Part shown: one piece after another, positions 28,515 to 38,356 of the stretch | How the letters are laid out: each line of letters opens with the position of its first letter | Numbering within the stretch: position 1 is the first letter of the stretch | Origin: Thermotogae bacterium | Lineage (GTDB): Bacteria > Hydrothermota > Hydrothermia > LBFQ01 | DNA: 57,425 nt | NCBI GenBank assembly: GCA_013154295.1 | Contig: JAADCS010000008.1 | Span: 1 to 57,425 of the forward strand | Direction of reading: 5' to 3' | Made by a program: the position numbers and the translations under genes | Notes under the pieces: model-generated | Databases searched by the model: none | Told to the model about the DNA's origin: nothing | What the model saw: the letters and a program-made list of their open reading frames with translations, nothing else

Positions 28515-30344
28515 ATGGTAAAAAGGTACATAGCGACAGACTGTGGGAGTACCACGACCAAAGCCATAATGGTCCAAAAGAAAGAAGAAGGTTGGAGACT
28601 CATAGCAAGAGGTGAAGCCCCAACCACGGTTGAAAAACCCTTTGAGGACGTTACCATAGGTGTCAGGAATGCCATCAGAGAACTGGAAGAGATAACCGGT
28701 ATAAGACTGTTAGACGAGGAAGGAAACATCATCAAGATGGAGAAGCCTACCGAAAGGGAGGGGACCAACTTGTACGTCTCCACATCCTCCGCCGGTGGTG
28801 GTCTCCAGATGTTGGTGGTGGGTGTGGTTAAAAATATGACTGCCGAGTCGGCCGCCAGAGCGGCTTTGGGTGCGGGTGCTATTGTGATGGATGTAATCTC
28901 CATAGATGATGGCAGGAAACCTTACGAAAAGGTTAAACGAATAAGGGAGCTAAGGCCGGACATGATCCTTTTAGCCGGGGGTGTTGAGGGGGGAACCGTA
29001 AAACACGTGGTTGAATTGGCGGAACTGATAGCGGCTGCCGATCCCAAACCTCGATTCGGCTCCACCTACAAGATGCCCGTGATCTATGCTGGTAACTCGG
29101 CAGCTCGCGAGGAGATAAAGAAGATATTGGGCGACAAGGTGGCCCTGTACATAGTAGATAATATCCGTCCCACCTTGGACACCGAAAACCTACATCCGGC
29201 GCGAGAAAAGATACACGACCTATTCTTGGAACACGTGATGCAACAGGCTCCCGGTTATGCCAAGCTCATGCGCATGGTAGATGCCCCTATAGTACCCACA
29301 CCTGGAGCCGTGGGCATGCTCATAGAAAGGGTGGCTCGCAAGGAGCAGATTGAGGTGTTAGGAGTGGACATCGGGGGGGCCACCACAGACGTTTTTTCGG
29401 TCTTTCGCAACTCCGAAGGCGAACTGGTTTTCAATCGTACCGTCTCTGCTAACTTGGGTATGAGCTACTCTATATCTAACGTAATGGTAGAGGCGGGAGT
29501 AAAGAACGTTCTACGGTGGATTCCCTTCAAGATAAGTGAGTCCGACCTTAAAAATCGTGTGCGCAACAAGATGATAAGACCCACGACCATACCCATGACC
29601 ATAAAAAGCCTGATAATAGAACAGGCCATAGCCAGGGAGGCTCTACGCTTATCCTTGGAGCAGCATAAGATGTTCGCCACCGAGCTGAAAGGTGTTCAAA
29701 AGGGAGGAGATATAGCCAGAGCCATAGGAGGTGAAGAGGAACGTACGCTGGTCAACATGATGAACCTTGATCTCATAATCGGATCGGGGGGTGTCCTCTC
29801 ACATGCCCCAAGGCGTGTCCAGTCCGCTTTGATGATGTTGGATGCCTTCCAACCGGAAGGTATAACTCGTCTCGCCGTAGACAGTATATTCATGATGCCC
29901 CATCTGGGTGTCATATCTACTATAGACGAGGAGGCGGCTTGGGAGGTGTTTGATAGGGACTGTCTCATCCGATTGGGGACAGTCATAGCTCCTAAGGTCA
30001 TTGCCAAAGAGGGAAAGCTTATACTCCAGGCCACCCTGGAGTATCCAGACGGCCACACTACTCATATAGATCTACACTTTGGCCAGATAGTGCGTATAGA
30101 TCTACCTTTGGGCCAGAGAGTGAAGATTCACCTGGACCCCCGTAGAGGTGTCGACGTAGGAGAGGGGAAGGGCAAGAAGATTGTTACCGAGGTCGAAGGA
30201 GGAGTGGTGGGGCTCATTTTGGATGGTAGAGGTCGGCCGTTGGTTATACCGGAAAACGAACATAAGAGGGTTGAAAAACTCTTGGAGTGGTTTAAAGCTT
30301 TAGACGTCTACCCCATGTTGGATAGTTTGGAAAAAGCGGCCTAA
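28515..30344 (+). CDS. MutL/GlmL-family protein (glutamate mutase L-like ASKHA reactivase)
   Basis: CGSTTTKAIMVQ, STSSAGGGLQMLVVGVVKNMTAESAARAALGAGA, GVDIGGATTDVFSV. Confidence 0.88.
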   Translation: MVKRYIATDCGSTTTKAIMVQKKEEGWRLIARGEAPTTVEKPFEDVTIGVRNAIRELEEITGIRLLDEEGNIIKMEKPTEREGTNLYVSTSSAGGGLQMLVVGVVKNMTAESAARAALGAGAIVMDVISIDDGRKPYEKVKRIRELRPDMILLAGGVEGGTVKHVVELAELIAAADPKPRFGSTYKMPVIYAGNSAAREEIKKILGDKVALYIVDNIRPTLDTENLHPAREKIHDLFLEHVMQQAPGYAKLMRMVDAPIVPTPGAVGMLIERVARKEQIEVLGVDIGGATTDVFSVFRNSEGELVFNRTVSANLGMSYSISNVMVEAGVKNVLRWIPFKISESDLKNRVRNKMIRPTTIPMTIKSLIIEQAIAREALRLSLEQHKMFATELKGVQKGGDIARAIGGEEERTLVNMMNLDLIIGSGGVLSHAPRRVQSALMMLDAFQPEGITRLAVDSIFMMPHLGVISTIDEEAAWEVFDRDCLIRLGTVIAPKVIAKEGKLILQATLEYPDGHTTHIDLHFGQIVRIDLPLGQRVKIHLDPRRGVDVGEGKGKKIVTEVEGGVVGLILDGRGRPLVIPENEHKRVEKLLEWFKALDVYPMLDSLEKAA

Positions 30345-31021
30345 CTAATCTCCGAGCGAAGTAGAAGCAAAATGTTGTAAAGAGCTTCAGCTAAGCTGTA
30401 GTGATGGAAATCCTTCCAGTTCTCCTTCGTTTCCCAGAAAGGTTGTAGGGTCCTGTAACCGTGTCTTTCGTAACTCAAAGCCTGGAACAGTAGTTCCAGT
30501 TTATCGGCGGCTCTAACCACCAGGGCCTCCGGTGAACTGCGACTCTCAAACTCCCTATAAAGATCCCTTATGCTGTTACCCACATCACCTAAAACCGACA
30601 CCACCTCGTTATAGGCCATAGCTTCTGCTCTCTCCAGCTCCTCGGAAGGGATATAACGGCGTGCTTCCAAATGAACGTCCCCTATGCGACTCTCACCCAA
30701 CTCATGGAATAGAGCCATGGTGGCAGCCTTGTAGGGATCAACTTTCTCACCTAACTCTCTTAGGAAAGCTGCCATGACGAAGGAGAGCATAGCTACACCT
30801 GTCGTATGTTCGGCTACACTTTCGGGTTCTTTGACACCGTAGTACCACCAACCGGACCTTGGAATCAGCTTGAGGCGTTGGCTATCCTCCATAAACTCCC
30901 ACACAAGATAAGCCAAAACATCTAACGGGGAACAACCTACCCTCTCTATAACCCTCTCTACCTTATCCAGTGGCAGAGCGAGTCTTTCGGCTAAGGAGCG
31001 TGCCTTACAGTCCTCCATCAA
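30341..31021 (-). CDS. HD-domain phosphohydrolase (YfbR-like)
   Basis: EPESVAEHTTGVAMLSFVMA...ALFHELGESRIGDVH. Confidence 0.82.
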   Translation of the reverse strand: MMEDCKARSLAERLALPLDKVERVIERVGCSPLDVLAYLVWEFMEDSQRLKLIPRSGWWYYGVKEPESVAEHTTGVAMLSFVMAAFLRELGEKVDPYKAATMALFHELGESRIGDVHLEARRYIPSEELERAEAMAYNEVVSVLGDVGNSIRDLYREFESRSSPEALVVRAADKLELLFQALSYERHGYRTLQPFWETKENWKDFHHYSLAEALYNILLLLRSEIS

Positions 31022-32064
31022 CTGGGATCTATCTCAAAGAGGACCTTCATGGCTCTTCCCTGGAAGATAACGTTAAAAGCCTCTTCATACTCTTCCAAGG
31101 TCACCCTGTGGGTTATGAGGGGTGATAGATCGACCTTGCCGCTTTCAAGGAGAGCTGTGGTTATCGCCCAGGTTTCATACATTTTACGACCGACGATGCC
31201 ATAAAGCGTTAGGTTCTTCATGATTATGTCGTTCATAGGTACATCTATCCTGTTTTTGCCATAGAGACCCAACAGACCTACCCAACCACCGTTGGTTATC
31301 ATCTCAAAGCCCTGGTTCAAAGCGTTGGGGTTGCCCGACATCTCTATAACCACATCCACACCGTTCCCGGAGGTTTCATCCATGACAGCTGTACGCACGT
31401 CGTCTATCTCTGGATTGAGGACCAGATCCGCTCCCATCCTACTGGCTATCTTAAGGCGAAACTCGTTTATATCGGTGGCTATCACCTTGCGGGCACCGGA
31501 GGCTTTAGCCACGGCCACGGCCATGGCTCCTATGGGACCTGTTCCCACTACCAGGACGTTTTTCCCCGTTATATCGTCAGCCAGGACTGTATGTACCGCG
31601 TTTCCCATAGGCTCCATCAAGGGGACCCAATCTTTGGGTATGCTCTCTGGTATCTTCCAGGCATTCTCTGCCGGTATCACCATATACTCAGCAAAAGCCC
31701 CATCCCTATTGAATCCCAAAATTTCCACGTTCTTACATACGTGGGGTTTACCTATACGGCACTGGTAACACTTGCCACAGGCTATGTGGGTTTCAACTCC
31801 GATGTAATCTCCCACCTTGGGACTTTCAACGCCAGGTCCCACCTCTACTACCTCCCCAGCGGATTCGTGCCCCACTATACGTGGAAGTTGCCTCAAAGAG
31901 GTCTGGGCAAACTCGTCCCACTTGTAGATATGGACGTCGCTTCCGCAGATGGAAGCATACTTAACCTTTACCAAGATCTCACCAGGCCCGGGTTTTGGAA
32001 CATCGGTCTCTATCAACTGAAGACCCGGTCCCGGTTTGCTCTTTGCTACAGCTTTCATCTTCAT
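31018..32064 (-). CDS. tdh: L-threonine 3-dehydrogenase (zinc MDR family)
   Basis: ASICGSDVHIYKWDEFAQ, GHESAGEVVEVG, ETHIACGKCYQCRIGKPHVCKN, GTGPIGAMAVAVAK. Confidence 0.9.
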   Translation of the reverse strand: MKMKAVAKSKPGPGLQLIETDVPKPGPGEILVKVKYASICGSDVHIYKWDEFAQTSLRQLPRIVGHESAGEVVEVGPGVESPKVGDYIGVETHIACGKCYQCRIGKPHVCKNVEILGFNRDGAFAEYMVIPAENAWKIPESIPKDWVPLMEPMGNAVHTVLADDITGKNVLVVGTGPIGAMAVAVAKASGARKVIATDINEFRLKIASRMGADLVLNPEIDDVRTAVMDETSGNGVDVVIEMSGNPNALNQGFEMITNGGWVGLLGLYGKNRIDVPMNDIIMKNLTLYGIVGRKMYETWAITTALLESGKVDLSPLITHRVTLEEYEEAFNVIFQGRAMKVLFEIDPS

Positions 32065-32067
32065 AGC

Positions 32068-33132
32068 TTACCAGGGTTTAAAGGAATCCTTATACATCTC
32101 CGCTATCTTCCTTGCAAAGGCGGCTATTAGTTTGATGGCCCCTTCAACATCCCGGACATCCACCATCTCGGCCGGAGAATGCAAGTAGCGGCAGGGTACG
32201 GATATGAGAGCCGTCGGGATACCGCTACGGGTTATCTGGATGAAGTTAGCATCGGTAGGTGTTCCCCTTGGTATGGCCTCTATTTGAACATCTATTCCCT
32301 CCTCTCTGGCCACCTCCCTTAGCAGGTTAAAGACCACCTGGTTTATATTGGGGCCTACTGCTAAAACGGGACCTTTACCCAAGCTCACATCCCCTATCTG
32401 ACTCTTGGGAACACCGGGAAAATCCGTGGCCACCGTAACATCTACGGCTATGGCCACATCCGGATCGGTAGCGAAGGCCGAGGTTTTGGCTCCCCTAAGT
32501 CCTATCTCCTCCTGAACCGTAGCCACGGCTACGACACGCGTGGACGTGGGATTCTCAGCGTAGAGACGCAGAGCTTCAAGGATCACAAAAGCGCCTATCC
32601 GATCGTCCAGAGCACGAGAAACCACCTTCTCCTCGTTTAGGAACTCACCATCCCAATCCAAAACACCGTAGGAACCTACGTCTATCCTCTTCAGGAGTTC
32701 TTCCTTACTCAAGCCGAAATCCACGAAGATCTCCTCTACCTTAACGGCCTTTTCCCTCTCCTCGGGGCGGAGTATGTGGATGGGCTTACGACCCACCACT
32801 CCCTTAAGGATGCCACCATCCTTGGTTAAAAACCTCACTCTCTGACCTACCAGCACCTGTGGATCCCATCCACCTACGGGTGCCACGTATACGAACCCGT
32901 TCTCATCTACGTACCTGACCATCAGTCCGATCTCGTCAATGTGACCGGCCAGCATCAACGTAGGGGAGTCACCTCCAGCTTCAGCGTAGGCGTTCCCGTG
33001 GGTATCCGCATAGACCTTGGCAAAACTCTTCGCCTCATTTTGCCAGACTTTGGATGCTTCCCTTTCGTTCCCGGAAGGACCTATTTGAGAAAGAAGCTTG
33101 AGAAGAAAATCTCGGTTGAGGGAATATGCCAT
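32068..33132 (-). CDS. M42 family metallopeptidase
   Basis: AGHIDEIGLMVRYVDENG, ALDDRIGAFVILEAL, TVQEEIGLRGAKTSAFA, PCRYLHSPAEM. Confidence 0.92.
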   Translation of the reverse strand: MAYSLNRDFLLKLLSQIGPSGNEREASKVWQNEAKSFAKVYADTHGNAYAEAGGDSPTLMLAGHIDEIGLMVRYVDENGFVYVAPVGGWDPQVLVGQRVRFLTKDGGILKGVVGRKPIHILRPEEREKAVKVEEIFVDFGLSKEELLKRIDVGSYGVLDWDGEFLNEEKVVSRALDDRIGAFVILEALRLYAENPTSTRVVAVATVQEEIGLRGAKTSAFATDPDVAIAVDVTVATDFPGVPKSQIGDVSLGKGPVLAVGPNINQVVFNLLREVAREEGIDVQIEAIPRGTPTDANFIQITRSGIPTALISVPCRYLHSPAEMVDVRDVEGAIKLIAAFARKIAEMYKDSFKPW

Positions 33133-33141
33133 AGGTGGAGA

Positions 33142-34518
33142 TTATACAGAAGACTTACGTTTTACGGTTTCTCTCACGGCGAAGAGCGTAGCAACTACAA
33201 AAACGCTCTCAAACAGAAACTTGAATCTCATGTTCTCGCGTCTCTCGGCCAGGACGCTGACTGTTAAAAGGTAGAGAAGAAGAACGTATAGGGGAAAGTT
33301 CCTACCCCTTAAACTCCAAGGGAGGGTTGCCAGGAAGAGTAGAACGAGAATTACCGTGGTAATACCAAATTTACTCACTATTTTCCCATATAAAACATCG
33401 TATATGCTGAATATTGGATAAATTCTAAGGAACTTATCAAAATTTTCAAACAATAATTTGAATCTACCTGTAAACGGATGATCGTAAGGGGGAAGGGAAA
33501 AAATACGAAAAGCAGAAACGAAAGCCCTAAAGTATATCCAAGGATAGCGCAAAAAGAGACGCAAATTATCCTTCAGGAGCAGAGAGCTAACTTCGGGGAA
33601 TATGGCGTGATTGTAGTTGGGAGCATTCGTCGTAGGTTCTCTCCACGCGTCCAAAACCTCAACGCCATACTCTTTAACCTTCTTTCCTATGAGTTGGGCG
33701 TAAGTTTCAGGTGGTGAAAAAGGGTAAGTGGTCATAAGAGCCGACACTACTCCTTCTTTGTGTAGCTTTAGGAATCTCTCTCTACCCCAACCGGGCATAT
33801 TCCATACTAAACGTGTTATGTTCATACCGGTCCAACTGGTCGCCGAGAAATTACCGAATAGAAACCAATTCTTCAAGTACCAGAGGGCGACTGGCAGAAG
33901 GAACACCGAACCCACCGTTAATACGGAACGCCATATCCGCGGATGGCGGATGGCAAGAGTGGCGATCAATACGGGAAACAGGATCACATGATAGAGTGTC
34001 CTCAAAAGTGTTAATACCATTAGAAGAGACATAACTGCCACCAAGTCCCTTCTCCTACCCGCAAGGGAAAAACGGACCAAGAAGAAAGCCAGGGCCAGGG
34101 TTAGGAAAGCGGACGGGTAGGTGTAAAAATACCAGGTTTCGTATATCAGGGTGGAAGGGTTGAAGATCCAAAGGATCAAAATCAATAAGAAAGAAACTTT
34201 TGGAGAAAAACCCAAAAGATGAAGAAGCCGATATAGGAACAGTACGCTTAAAAGACCCATAGCGAGAAAGAGGACGGCCCATATTCTGAACCCAAAGGGT
34301 AACTTCAAACCTACATAGGTCATGGCGTTGAATATGGGGGGTTGCATGTGCAGATACCAAAGGGAGGTTATAGGTTTTTCGGTGAGCCAAAGAGGATCTA
34401 AGAGCTGCCAGGCCCATTGCAGGGAAGAAATATCAAATCTGATACCCAAAACGAACCACGCCATAATACGATGAAGAAGGAATAGAGTTAATGAGAGGTT
34501 CAACCATATATCCTTCAT
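33142..34518 (-). CDS. Multi-pass membrane glycosyltransferase-like protein (GT39/ArnT-like)
   Basis: About ten hydrophobic segments with an N-terminal luminal region. Confidence 0.5.
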   Translation of the reverse strand: MKDIWLNLSLTLFLLHRIMAWFVLGIRFDISSLQWAWQLLDPLWLTEKPITSLWYLHMQPPIFNAMTYVGLKLPFGFRIWAVLFLAMGLLSVLFLYRLLHLLGFSPKVSFLLILILWIFNPSTLIYETWYFYTYPSAFLTLALAFFLVRFSLAGRRRDLVAVMSLLMVLTLLRTLYHVILFPVLIATLAIRHPRIWRSVLTVGSVFLLPVALWYLKNWFLFGNFSATSWTGMNITRLVWNMPGWGRERFLKLHKEGVVSALMTTYPFSPPETYAQLIGKKVKEYGVEVLDAWREPTTNAPNYNHAIFPEVSSLLLKDNLRLFLRYPWIYFRAFVSAFRIFSLPPYDHPFTGRFKLLFENFDKFLRIYPIFSIYDVLYGKIVSKFGITTVILVLLFLATLPWSLRGRNFPLYVLLLYLLTVSVLAERRENMRFKFLFESVFVVATLFAVRETVKRKSSV

Positions 34519-35444
34519 GGCAGTACGAAGGTTCCTACTTCACCTCTCTCGGCCTCCCGAAGATACTCCGGCGAAGTTATTACCACCTTTTTGCCTCCAC
34601 CTCGTATGAAGTCTATGGCGGCTTCCACCTTGGGAAGCATGCTACCGGGAGCGAAATGTCCCTCCTCTTTCAACCTCTCCAGCTCATGGATTCCCACCTC
34701 TCTTAAAGGTTTCTGCTTAGGCGTGTTGTAATTAATATAGACGAAAGGAATCTGGGTCAGAATGTACAGAACGTCGGCCCTTACCTCCAAACCCAAAAGG
34801 GCACTGGCCCTATCCTTATCTATAACGGCCGGAACGCCAGAGAACTTTTCATCCACGGGTATCCCTCCACCACCAACAGCCACCACCACCACACCAGCCT
34901 CAATGAGGGAGTTTATGAGCGGGGCGTTTATCACTTCCAAAGGTCGTGGAGATCCTACGACTAACCTCCAACCCCTTCCCGCATCCTCCTTAACTGGCAG
35001 TCCCGTGAGTATGGAGAGTTCCAGAGCCTCACTTCTATCCATAAAGTCCCCTATAGGTTTGGAGGGAGAACGTAAGGCCGGGTCGTCTCGGGAGACCCGT
35101 ACCATAGTGAGCAAAGTTGCAACCTCTCTCTCTATACCCTTGTTCCTGAGGAGGGCCCTCAAGTGGGCTTCAAGGATGTAACCTATCCACCCTTGGGTTG
35201 AAGCCGTAAGGGCATGTAGAGGGTACATGGGAAATCGCTCCTTAGTTAGAAAGTGTCGCATAAACTCCATACCCACCTGGGGCCCGTTACCATGTGTGAT
35301 CACCAGTTTTTTGTTCGGTGAGAAGAACCCCCCTTCAAGCAGATTTTCCAACGTGCGTCGTGCGTTTTCATAATGCACCTCATAATCCATCCCCTCCCCC
35401 TTACGGCGGAGAGCGTTCCCTCCAAGGGCCACTACCACCTTCAT
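34515..35444 (-). CDS. arcC: Carbamate kinase
   Basis: VVALGGNALRRKGEG, ITHGNGPQVGMEF, VAVGGGGIPVDEKFSGVPAVIDKDRASALL. Confidence 0.93.
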   Translation of the reverse strand: MKVVVALGGNALRRKGEGMDYEVHYENARRTLENLLEGGFFSPNKKLVITHGNGPQVGMEFMRHFLTKERFPMYPLHALTASTQGWIGYILEAHLRALLRNKGIEREVATLLTMVRVSRDDPALRSPSKPIGDFMDRSEALELSILTGLPVKEDAGRGWRLVVGSPRPLEVINAPLINSLIEAGVVVVAVGGGGIPVDEKFSGVPAVIDKDRASALLGLEVRADVLYILTQIPFVYINYNTPKQKPLREVGIHELERLKEEGHFAPGSMLPKVEAAIDFIRGGGKKVVITSPEYLREAERGEVGTFVLP

Positions 35445-36229
35445 CGTAAGGTATATGCTACTGCCAGAATATGCCTATCTCCAAAAAGACCCAGCGGGTT
35501 ATAAACGTAAGAGAAAACTATACGCCGATAACGAAGGGTGAAGCCGAAGTGGGTACCAGCTAACCTATCTCGGCCGTATCCTCCGTATAGGTGGGCATAG
35601 TGGGAGTTGTAGCCTATCCCAAAGCGAAGCGTACCGTAGTCTAAGCCCAAACCTAAGACGTAAGCTTTACCTCCTACGTAGTAGTATCTACCTTGAACGT
35701 AAGCAAACAACCTCTGAAAGGATAGGTCGGCTCCTCCCATGGCTTTAAAGGAGGTAAGAGTACGTCTCAAACCCACGGGTAGAAGTTCATATCCCAAACC
35801 ATCTATGCTTCCCCTGAAGTTCCACCCTCCCCAATCGGTTTTAAAGGTCCTTTGAAAGTTTGCTACCACACCGAGGGCTACCCCTCGGCTTTGGGGTGAG
35901 AGGGAAACATAGCGCAGGGAGAGACCAGCTGCGATCCTCCATCCGTTAAAGTCTAAAGTATGCGCTCCATCCAACGAAACGAAGTTGGAAGAGAAAGACC
36001 CCACCACGTTGCCCTTTTCGTCGGTTTGGAGCATGCCGCCAGAGGTAAAGAACTTACTTCGTAAGCGATAGGAAGAATAAGAACCGCCGATGATCCCACC
36101 GTAAGAACCGGCAGCGTAATTGAAAACCGATGTATAGAACCTCATATTTGGGAAAACGTAACCCTCCAACTCCCACGGTGAAAAGTCACCGTTAAACACG
36201 TCGTACGCGTATGAGAAAAGTAGGAGCAT
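35441..36229 (-). CDS. Outer-membrane beta-barrel protein, PorQ/PorV-like
   Basis: Amphipathic strands, GGAHTLDF-like segment and C-terminal RHILAVAYTLR; profile search needed. Confidence 0.5.
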   Translation of the reverse strand: MLLLFSYAYDVFNGDFSPWELEGYVFPNMRFYTSVFNYAAGSYGGIIGGSYSSYRLRSKFFTSGGMLQTDEKGNVVGSFSSNFVSLDGAHTLDFNGWRIAAGLSLRYVSLSPQSRGVALGVVANFQRTFKTDWGGWNFRGSIDGLGYELLPVGLRRTLTSFKAMGGADLSFQRLFAYVQGRYYYVGGKAYVLGLGLDYGTLRFGIGYNSHYAHLYGGYGRDRLAGTHFGFTLRYRRIVFSYVYNPLGLFGDRHILAVAYTLR

Positions 36230-36238
36230 GGAAGTATT

Positions 36239-36697
36239 CTACTGCTGACTTTTGATTCTCCTAACCTCTTCTAACATAGAGAGAACCGCACTCGCCGCTT
36301 CCCAACCTTTGTTTCCGAACTTTCCTCCGGCTCTGTTAAAACCCTGCTCCAAGGATTCAACCGTAAGAACAGCCAAACCCACGGGTTTCTTGATCTTCGT
36401 AGCCACCTCCAACAGAGATGAGAGAACAGCCACAGAGAGATGTTCCCAATGGGGCGTTTCCCCTCTGAGTATGCAACCTACAACCACAAAACCCTTATAC
36501 CTGTCCTCATCTCCCAGTATGGCGAGCATTTGAGGGAGTTCAAAAGAGCCGGGGGCATTCACCACCTCGTAGGTGTAGCCCCCGGCTTTTAATCTACCAA
36601 TGGCCCCCTCTCTCAACCTTTCCGTTACGACCCCGTTAGAGAGGGAGACCAGAACACATATCTTGCTCTCTTCTTTACTTTTGCTTCCCGTCGCCAC
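36239..36697 (-). CDS. ribH: 6,7-dimethyl-8-ribityllumazine synthase
   Basis: NAPGSFELPQMLAIL, GCILRGETPHWEHLS, PVGLAVLTVESLEQGFNRAGGKFGNKG. Confidence 0.95.
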   Translation of the reverse strand: MATGSKSKEESKICVLVSLSNGVVTERLREGAIGRLKAGGYTYEVVNAPGSFELPQMLAILGDEDRYKGFVVVGCILRGETPHWEHLSVAVLSSLLEVATKIKKPVGLAVLTVESLEQGFNRAGGKFGNKGWEAASAVLSMLEEVRRIKSQQ

Positions 36698-38267
36698 CTA
36701 AGTCGCTCCCCTCCGGCAGGAGAACATAGACCTCCACGCGCCTGTCCTTGGCAAGACCTTTACCTGTAGGTTCGAAGATGGTGTAGTTGGCCACTTCCTC
36801 AAACCTATCCTCACTGAGGTCGAACTGCCTCACCAGATACTCTTTCACGGCTAACGCTCTCTTCTTGGAGAGGAGTTCATTGTAGAAAGCCCCTCCTCTA
36901 CGGTCGGCGTGACCACGTATGACTACCTTGGCGTAAGGTTCCTTGGACAGGATCTCGCCCACCTTATCCAACTCCTTCTGGTACTTGGGCTTTATGATGG
37001 TCTTGTCGGTGTCGAAATAAACCACGGCCACCAGTTTGGGCTTACGGGAGAGTTTCTTGTAGAGTTTGACTTTCAAAACAGCGTCGGTAGTTAGATTCAC
37101 ACCTACATCTATGGGATGATAGTTCTCGTCATCCTTGGAGATGGTCAGTAGATAGTTGGAAGCGGGTAGGCTATCGTTGCGGTAGGTGCCGCTCTCATCC
37201 GTGGTGCCTTCGGTGGTCACCTTACCTACGACCTTCACCTTGGCGCCGCTTATCGGCTCCCCGGAAAGTGAATCCACCACTATCACCATGAGGGTTCTGG
37301 GTCCAAGCTCCTCAACTGCCTGAACTACGGCCGGGCCTCCACCAACACCCATCATAGAAGGACCTACGGGACCGTATATACGCTCGGCTATACGGGCCGG
37401 CGAGACGTGAGCGCCTACGAAAAGCTCCCAGTTCCACTCCCACTTTTCGGGATCGTCGGGGGAGAGGTAATACCTGTTGACGTAGTAGTTCATGGAGATG
37501 TTGGTACCGGCCGAGAGTACGAGCCCACCGTTGAAGAACCTGTAGCGCAGCATCGGCGTAGCGAACAGATAGTCGCTATTAAAGGATATAGGACCGTAAT
37601 ACTTCAGCTCAAAACCGCTCTCCAGATCGTAGTAGGTAGTGAATATGCCAAAGCCCACATAGAGAGGATTATCCGCCAGACCGCCCTTTTTGGTATCTAC
37701 GTTGTATCCGAAGCCCAAAGCGAGGTTTGCCAGAAGACGGGTAGACCATTGCTCACTTATGAAATCATATCCACCGGAAACGCCGAGTCGTGCCCCCAAG
37801 AGACCCTCACGCACTTTGAAAGAATCAACGTAGGTACCAACACGTATAGGCCCCTTCTGGGTTTCTCCTACAGGTACTAACAAGCTCAAGAGAGCGGAAA
37901 TACCCCAGTTTCTTTTTCCTATGAACTGGTATTTGGCTCCAAGCTCAAAGTCCCTCATGCCACCGAACCAACGGTCGTCGCGGGTAGTGTCGTCCAACTG
38001 CCCTTTATTTAACCAGTTGATACCTTTAAGCGTGGCGTAGAGTTCCAAGTTACGGACGGGTACTGTGTTTATGGAGCCCCAACCTAAAAGAAAATCCTGT
38101 ATACCGTAAGGTTGGCTCCATATCTTCTCCGCGTATATGGTGGTTTCCAGATAGTTTATATAACCACCGCTTACAAGTTTTTCCGTGGAGGCTCTCCAAT
38201 CAAAAACGTCAAAATAACCGCTTGCCCCCGTATTGGATAGGTAGCTAACGAGCATCAGCATGGTCAT
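36675..38267 (-). CDS. OmpA-family outer membrane protein with N-terminal barrel and carboxypeptidase-regulatory-like domain
   Basis: C-terminal VVIRGHADRRGGAFYNELLSKKRALAVKEYLV...DRRVEVYVL; ISGAKVKVVGKVTTEGTTDESGTY. Confidence 0.9.
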   Translation of the reverse strand: MTMLMLVSYLSNTGASGYFDVFDWRASTEKLVSGGYINYLETTIYAEKIWSQPYGIQDFLLGWGSINTVPVRNLELYATLKGINWLNKGQLDDTTRDDRWFGGMRDFELGAKYQFIGKRNWGISALLSLLVPVGETQKGPIRVGTYVDSFKVREGLLGARLGVSGGYDFISEQWSTRLLANLALGFGYNVDTKKGGLADNPLYVGFGIFTTYYDLESGFELKYYGPISFNSDYLFATPMLRYRFFNGGLVLSAGTNISMNYYVNRYYLSPDDPEKWEWNWELFVGAHVSPARIAERIYGPVGPSMMGVGGGPAVVQAVEELGPRTLMVIVVDSLSGEPISGAKVKVVGKVTTEGTTDESGTYRNDSLPASNYLLTISKDDENYHPIDVGVNLTTDAVLKVKLYKKLSRKPKLVAVVYFDTDKTIIKPKYQKELDKVGEILSKEPYAKVVIRGHADRRGGAFYNELLSKKRALAVKEYLVRQFDLSEDRFEEVANYTIFEPTGKGLAKDRRVEVYVLLPEGSDLGGDGKQK

Positions 38268-38270
38268 AAG

Positions 38271-38343
38271 TGCCCCGCGAGGGACTCGAACCCCCGACCC
38301 GCGGATTAAGAATCCGCTGCTCTACCGTCTGAGCTAGCGGGGC
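38271..38343 (-). tRNA. tRNA-Lys (CTT)
   Basis: Minus-strand cloverleaf GCCCCGC...GATTCTTAATC...GGGTTCGAGTCCC...GCGGGGC, A73; CCA not encoded. Confidence 0.95.
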
Positions 38344-38356
38344 ACGTAGGTGGATA

